Shown here: in pieces, positions 60,190 through 64,000 of the stretch | How positions within the stretch are numbered: the first letter of the stretch is position 1 | Layout: each line of letters begins with the position of its first letter | Assembly: GCA_018399635.1 (NCBI GenBank) | Contig: JAGYOH010000003.1 | Coordinates: 110,095-174,094 of the forward strand | Direction: 5' to 3' | DNA: 64,000 bases | Source of the DNA: Clostridia bacterium | GTDB lineage: Bacteria > Bacillota > Clostridia > Peptostreptococcales > Acidaminobacteraceae | Notes under the pieces: generated by a model | Database searches by the model: none | What the model saw: the letters and a program-made list of their open reading frames with translations, nothing else | Told to the model about the DNA's origin: nothing | Program-made: the position numbers and the translations under genes

Positions 60190-60491
60190 CAATGACCACA
60201 AAAAACTTTGAAATTTTCATCCTTCTTCAACTCTCTTTGAACATATTCGAGTGCCGTGTCTTTGTTGACAGTCGGTCTGACCTTATAGCGTACGAATTCC
60301 TCTTCACAGACCCTCTGATGAGCAAGGAGATACTCATCCAATTCCTTCATTGACCATTCCACTTCAATCACCTCGCTAGATAGTTCAACAAGTCCTTGAA
60401 ACTCAATCCATTCTGCCGAATCAGCCCCTGCCTTTGCTCCGGCGTCCAGGAGGGGGTTCAAGGAATCAATTGGCCCTTGGTTGTAAAACAT
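60189..60491 (-). CDS. Hypothetical protein coupled to the helical-module gene
   Basis: About 100 residues if started at the ATG at 60491 (the frame is open to 60548); neither start has a strong ribosome site, and it overlaps the helicase end by 26 bp. Acidic and helical: MKELDEYLLAHQRVCEEEFVRYKVRPTVNKDTALEYVQRELKKDENF. Its stop shares bases with the next start (TGATG), so both are translated together, or they are two halves of one ancestral protein. No recognised domain. Confidence 0.55.
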   Translation of the reverse strand: MFYNQGPIDSLNPLLDAGAKAGADSAEWIEFQGLVELSSEVIEVEWSMKELDEYLLAHQRVCEEEFVRYKVRPTVNKDTALEYVQRELKKDENFKVFCGH

Positions 60492-62175
60492 ACAATTTTG
60501 ACTTGGCCCTGGATATTCCCGTATACAGCAATCTACGAGAAAAATCATCTTCCTTTTCTACGCCGATCAGAATCACCACATGGGACTCAAGGCCCTTAAA
60601 ACTATAGATGCTGGAAAATTTGATGGCATGGTCAGGTACAGCCACGATTCTTCCCGTTTTTCCCTGCATGGGCTGTATGGGTGCCATCCCTTGCAGCACC
60701 TGATGATTGCCCTCGAGCATTGAATGCTCGAATCGATGGGGTGAGAGAATCACAATGTCTTGATTGGATATCCCCTTCTTTTTCAGGCTCTTGACGATTG
60801 CTTTGAGTTTCTTCTGACCCTCCGAATGATCAAGGTATTCAAATATTTCCACTGCTTCACCCTCCAGGCCGGAGAAAGCCTTTGATGGAATACTGGTCAA
60901 CTCTTGATTCGCCTGGTCTATCTGCCTTGTATTTCGATAATTCTCCCTGAGTGTGCCTAGAAAGGGCTCATAGGCCTTGACTGCCTTGAGACCCGTTTGA
61001 AACTTTTCTCGCAAATAGATGTTTTGGTTTTCGTCATACATCATGACCCAGTTGCCGTGATCCAGACCGCCGATAACGAACTGGTCGATGCACAGGAGAT
61101 AGTTTTCAAGCAGCAGGTCCTGCCCTTCATCAACGATCAAGGTATCATAGGGGTAATAGGAATCCGCCATTTCGACAAAGGCCGTCGGCAGTTTGTTTTG
61201 ATAAAAGTCGTTCAGTTCAGCCTGTTCCTCTGGAATACCGAGGCCTGTGACCTCGAGCAGATGTTCGTGAAAGCTGATCACTTTGATGTCAAGGTCTTCA
61301 TCCACCTGACTGGAGAGCAGCTCCTTGATCCATTTCGCCAGCAAGACATTGAAACAGATGAAGAGGACACGATTGCCTTCCCTGGCCTTTTCTACGGCGT
61401 ACTTGATTCCAATCAGAGTCTTGCCTGTTCCGGCCCCGCCTTCAATCAACTGCCTTCTGTTCTGGATGCCGTACTGAAAAACTTTGTATTGCTCATCGGA
61501 CAGTTCACTGAGTTTCCCGTCGACATCGTGGAAATTCCTGTCCAAAACGCTTTCGTTTTGGTGCGTCGTCTTTCCAAGCAACAACTCCTGCAGCAGGGAG
61601 ATATGTCCCGGATTCAGGCGGGGCATCCTCGAATTATGTAGGGTTGCATTGATTCTCTCACTGATTCGCGTCTCCCACAAATCGTACAGACTGTTAAGGT
61701 ACTCATCAAAACTGGCCATTGATTGATCAAAGACGATCTCTGAATCTATGCCGACGCCACTTTCATTGAAGACCGTGTCATTGAAGACCACGCCGTAGCC
61801 ATAGACACAGTATTTGATCTCACTGCCGTTTTTCTTTTTGTAGACTTCCCGAACGTACTTCATGACACTCTCTTTGTTGCTTCTTGCTTGAACAAAGGGG
61901 CTTTCCTCTTTCCCATGGCTGTTGCCATAGCGGTCGATATAGACCCACTCCCCTTGTTCAAGCCGCACCAGACCACCCTTGACTTCGAGACAGAGAACCC
62001 CTCTTTCAGTGATTACTAGAAAGTCAATTTCACTGTACAATTTCGACTGATGCCTGGCCAACTCCAGGGAGTGGATGGTCACTCCTCTGATTCCGCTATC
62101 CTTGAGTTTGTCGTAAGTCAATCTCTCCGCATCACTTTTTGTGTTTGAACTGATGTGAGGTGGGATCAGTTGCAT
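60466..62175 (-). CDS. NERD-domain nuclease/UvrD-like helicase
   Basis: 569 residues. Residues ~10-125 form a NERD (nuclease-related) domain: IDFLVITERGVLCLEVKGG carries the D...E-x-K of the PD-(D/E)xK fold. From ~230 a superfamily 1 helicase follows: Walker A EGGAGTGKTLIGIKYA, Walker B DTLIVDEGQDL near 345, LRENYRNTRQI near 415 and the C-terminal SIYSFKGLESHVVIL and YTGISRAKSKLYVL. NERD-UvrD proteins occur in DNA-repair and phage-defence settings; several defence systems use this pair. Neighbours here are unknown small genes. Confidence 0.88.
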   Translation of the reverse strand: MQLIPPHISSNTKSDAERLTYDKLKDSGIRGVTIHSLELARHQSKLYSEIDFLVITERGVLCLEVKGGLVRLEQGEWVYIDRYGNSHGKEESPFVQARSNKESVMKYVREVYKKKNGSEIKYCVYGYGVVFNDTVFNESGVGIDSEIVFDQSMASFDEYLNSLYDLWETRISERINATLHNSRMPRLNPGHISLLQELLLGKTTHQNESVLDRNFHDVDGKLSELSDEQYKVFQYGIQNRRQLIEGGAGTGKTLIGIKYAVEKAREGNRVLFICFNVLLAKWIKELLSSQVDEDLDIKVISFHEHLLEVTGLGIPEEQAELNDFYQNKLPTAFVEMADSYYPYDTLIVDEGQDLLLENYLLCIDQFVIGGLDHGNWVMMYDENQNIYLREKFQTGLKAVKAYEPFLGTLRENYRNTRQIDQANQELTSIPSKAFSGLEGEAVEIFEYLDHSEGQKKLKAIVKSLKKKGISNQDIVILSPHRFEHSMLEGNHQVLQGMAPIQPMQGKTGRIVAVPDHAIKFSSIYSFKGLESHVVILIGVEKEDDFSRRLLYTGISRAKSKLYVLQPRAN

Positions 62176-62244
62176 AGGGCCTCCTTCCTTCCACGAGGGT
62201 AATCCTTAAGTTGATGGGAAAACATCTGCCACCGGCACTGTCAC

Positions 62245-63345
62245 TCACAAGCGGATCACCCTTGGCCTTTTCCTCCAGTCCCTGAGCTCTGGCGTCCAGA
62301 ACCCCGCCCAGGTTTTCATCGCCGCGTGTTCCGGATGATGAGGATCCATCATGATTTCTCGAAAGTCAAGAAATCCGCCGACACCGCCGACGTCCTCCGG
62401 CGGCGCTTGCCCGCTTGCTTCAATCAAGTAAGGGGATTCCATATCGTATTCCTCGATCTCACGTACAAGCTGAATTTCATGCCCCCAGTCGTCCCCCATG
62501 TCATAGGTATAGAGGATCGGTTTGGTCATCGTCAGGAACTCGGACAGGGTGTGCCCCGCCATCAAGACGGCATCTCTGTCATAGGCCAGATCTTCCTCGT
62601 TGGGGACCAGTCTGACCACCCGCCCGCCTTTGTCATCACAGGAGACCGCGAAATCATACAGGTGATAGCTTTCCCAGCCATACACGACCTGAAGTACCTT
62701 GTGCAACCGGGGGAAGTCAATGTCGGCAGGGACGATCAGCCTCCTTTGGGCCTTGTAGGCTTCCAGATCAAGGGTGACCAGCAATTCAAACGCACGGTAG
62801 CTGTAGGGCGGCTTTCCTGTAAGCCGGGAAAGTGCCTTGATCATCTCTTTGAAGGGGGTGAACCCATCCTTCGGGTTGCGGGAATAATTGACTGGAACGT
62901 AATTCACCGAAGACCCGACCGTGTCATTGAACATTTTGGGAATGCCGTTGTACTCTCTTGCAACATAGAAGGCGCACTCCAATCCCGCCTTCGTCACCCA
63001 GGCCGCGGCTTGTCTGCCGGCATTTTTGACAAACACCGCCTCGCCCGACAGCCGCATGTAGTCACTCACCATCTCCGGATTCATATTCATCTTAAGCAGT
63101 GTGTTTGAAATTGCGGCCTCCATCATTACCGGGACATTCTTCAGATTCTTCCGTTTGACCTGGTAAATGGCTACGGAAAAACGTGTCGCATGATTCACCA
63201 GGACAAGCATGTCCTCGGTTCTGCGGTTGTCCCACACCTTCGTCCAATTTGCCGTCCATGTGAAAATCGGATCCACGGTTTCGTCAATCGCCGGAAGCTT
63301 GAGTTCCATGGCGTCCGCCAATTTCTTCGTCAATGCGATCTGCAT
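62245..63345 (-). CDS. DUF6933 / plasmid pRiA4b ORF-3-like protein
   Basis: 366 residues. The first ~150 (MQIALTKKLADAM, LVLVNHATRFSVAIYQVKRK, AAISNTLLKMNMNPEM) match the DUF6933 type. From ~190 a pRiA4b ORF-3 domain: FELLVTLDLEAYKAQRRLIVPADIDFPRLHKVLQVVYGWESYHLYDF, then YTYDMGDDWGHEIQLV and ending near GFLDFREIM. Both domains are of unknown function and common on plasmids and in mobile DNA. Confidence 0.82.
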   Translation of the reverse strand: MQIALTKKLADAMELKLPAIDETVDPIFTWTANWTKVWDNRRTEDMLVLVNHATRFSVAIYQVKRKNLKNVPVMMEAAISNTLLKMNMNPEMVSDYMRLSGEAVFVKNAGRQAAAWVTKAGLECAFYVAREYNGIPKMFNDTVGSSVNYVPVNYSRNPKDGFTPFKEMIKALSRLTGKPPYSYRAFELLVTLDLEAYKAQRRLIVPADIDFPRLHKVLQVVYGWESYHLYDFAVSCDDKGGRVVRLVPNEEDLAYDRDAVLMAGHTLSEFLTMTKPILYTYDMGDDWGHEIQLVREIEEYDMESPYLIEASGQAPPEDVGGVGGFLDFREIMMDPHHPEHAAMKTWAGFWTPELRDWRKRPRVIRL

Positions 63346-63548
63346 GCTTTTCCTTCCTTCCGTAAAAGTTGTCGTTCCTATTCAATGACCAACATTGAAT
63401 TGCAGGGTATTTCTACGCTTTTCACCCCCCATTGGCTGGCTGGATATCCGTGCCAGGTACCGTCAATCCCAGAACTAGACCACTTGACTTACTTTACCCA
63501 TAAAACATAGTATGCAGAATGTCTGCAACCGGCACTGCCAACAGAATC
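63346..63548. other. Intergenic region without identifiable features
   Basis: About 200 bp of AT-richer sequence between two minus-strand genes. I see no convincing promoter, terminator or small gene. Confidence 0.5.
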
Positions 63549-64000
63549 TCAATTTGTCGCAAACACTTTAATCCAATCATATTCAACCACTTCCCCATTT
63601 TGAATAAGAGAAGCATGCATTGAATAGTTGATCTTATTATCTATATTGACTGTGATACCCGTACAATCATTGTATCGCGATGTATAGAGTTTCAACCAAT
63701 TGATATCAGATTGAAATGGTGTGGTTTCATTATGCTTCCATTCAACAATCAATAATGGTACCGGATCTTGAGACCAAGCTGTTTGATTGATATCCTTCCA
63801 AATAATCATATCTTTTGCTACTTCATTCTTCCCGGCTTCGGTCACTTGCTTGCCTCTGGTTTCAATGGAAATTTGCGCAGGACTAAAAAATGATTCACAA
63901 CATCCGGACATGCCAATTAGTTTTGTAAAAGTGAAGCGACTTACCAACTCTCGTTCCTTTGCGAACCAACGTTCTTCAACCATTTCATTGAAAAAATCTA
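63549..64000 (-). CDS. Hypothetical protein, possible PD-(D/E)xK nuclease-like (partial at window edge)
   Basis: At least 144 residues from an ATG at 63983; the frame stays open to the window edge, so the true start may lie outside. Markedly more AT-rich than the bulk of the window. The segment NQTAWSQDPVPLLIVEWKHN ends in an E-x-K after hydrophobic beta-strand residues, as in PD-(D/E)xK nucleases and protein-binding relatives, and QISIETRGKQVTEAGKNEVAKDMIIWKD precedes it. Whether it cuts DNA is not shown. Likely acquired by transfer. Confidence 0.6.
   Translation of the reverse strand, partial: DFFNEMVEERWFAKERELVSRFTFTKLIGMSGCCESFFSPAQISIETRGKQVTEAGKNEVAKDMIIWKDINQTAWSQDPVPLLIVEWKHNETTPFQSDINWLKLYTSRYNDCTGITVNIDNKINYSMHASLIQNGEVVEYDWIKVFATN

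Noticed and set aside
1..64000. CRISPR arrays, tRNA and rRNA genes
   Set aside because: No regularly spaced repeats, cloverleaf-like or rRNA-like segments were noticed on reading both strands; a dedicated scan was not possible.

Overview
The window looks like chromosomal DNA of a fairly GC-rich anaerobic member of the Bacillota (class Clostridia is most likely; genus not assignable from sequence alone). Reasons: strong AAGGAGG-type ribosome binding sites, frequent GTG/TTG starts, sigma-A-like promoters, lipoboxes, a tungsten aldehyde:ferredoxin oxidoreductase with a tungstate importer, NapH-like ferredoxin proteins, and the PHP-type cyclic phosphate dihydrolase known from Clostridioides and Eggerthella in place of PhnP. 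No rRNA, tRNA or CRISPR array was seen.

Layout. 1-3.9 kb: start of a divergent lipoprotein gene, an AraC regulator, proBA and a small zinc-phospholipase-C-like protein. 3.9-15.4 kb: a complete C-P lyase operon on the minus strand (phnG-H-I-J-K-M, a hexapeptide transferase, phnL, phnD-C-E-E, phnPP) with its GntR regulator phnF and a chromate transporter beside it. 16.8-23.4 kb: a five-gene minus-strand operon joining the DNA-end nuclease SbcCD to three genes of ADP-ribose/VWA type. 23.6-33.3 kb: a lipoprotein serpin, a DUF3810 putative metalloprotease, two methyltransferases, a NapH-like iron-sulfur membrane pair, an alpha/beta hydrolase, and kynureninase facing a MarR regulator across a palindromic operator. 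33.3-38.6 kb: the tungstate transporter wtpABC, whose structured leader and terminator have been cut away from it by an IS1634-like insertion with clear terminal repeats and target duplication. 38.6-45 kb: an FAD oxidase and a trehalose locus (fused OtsA-OtsB plus a GH65 phosphorylase). 45-54.2 kb: an MFS carrier, a cysteine-synthase-like enzyme with a cupin regulator, a DUF3796 membrane protein/XRE pair, and the tungsten oxidoreductase operon (DUF362, AOR, ferredoxin, small membrane protein) facing a TetR regulator. 54.2-59.7 kb: a DUF2202 lipoprotein, an acyltransferase/TetR operon, and a large TPR protein of unknown role. 59.8-64 kb: a more AT-rich accessory region with a NERD-helicase, two translationally coupled small genes, a DUF6933/pRiA4b-ORF3 protein and a possible PD-(D/E)xK protein cut by the window edge.

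How the parts connect. The phn operon should import phosphonates and convert them to ribose 5-phosphate and phosphate. WtpABC should supply tungsten for the AOR located about 14 kb away. A C-terminal module of the macro-domain protein in the SbcCD operon recurs as a stand-alone protein next to the NERD helicase, linking the two most unusual loci. The strongest leads are the IS-split leader RNA of wtpABC, the SbcCD-macro-VWA-DraG operon, and the right-hand accessory region.
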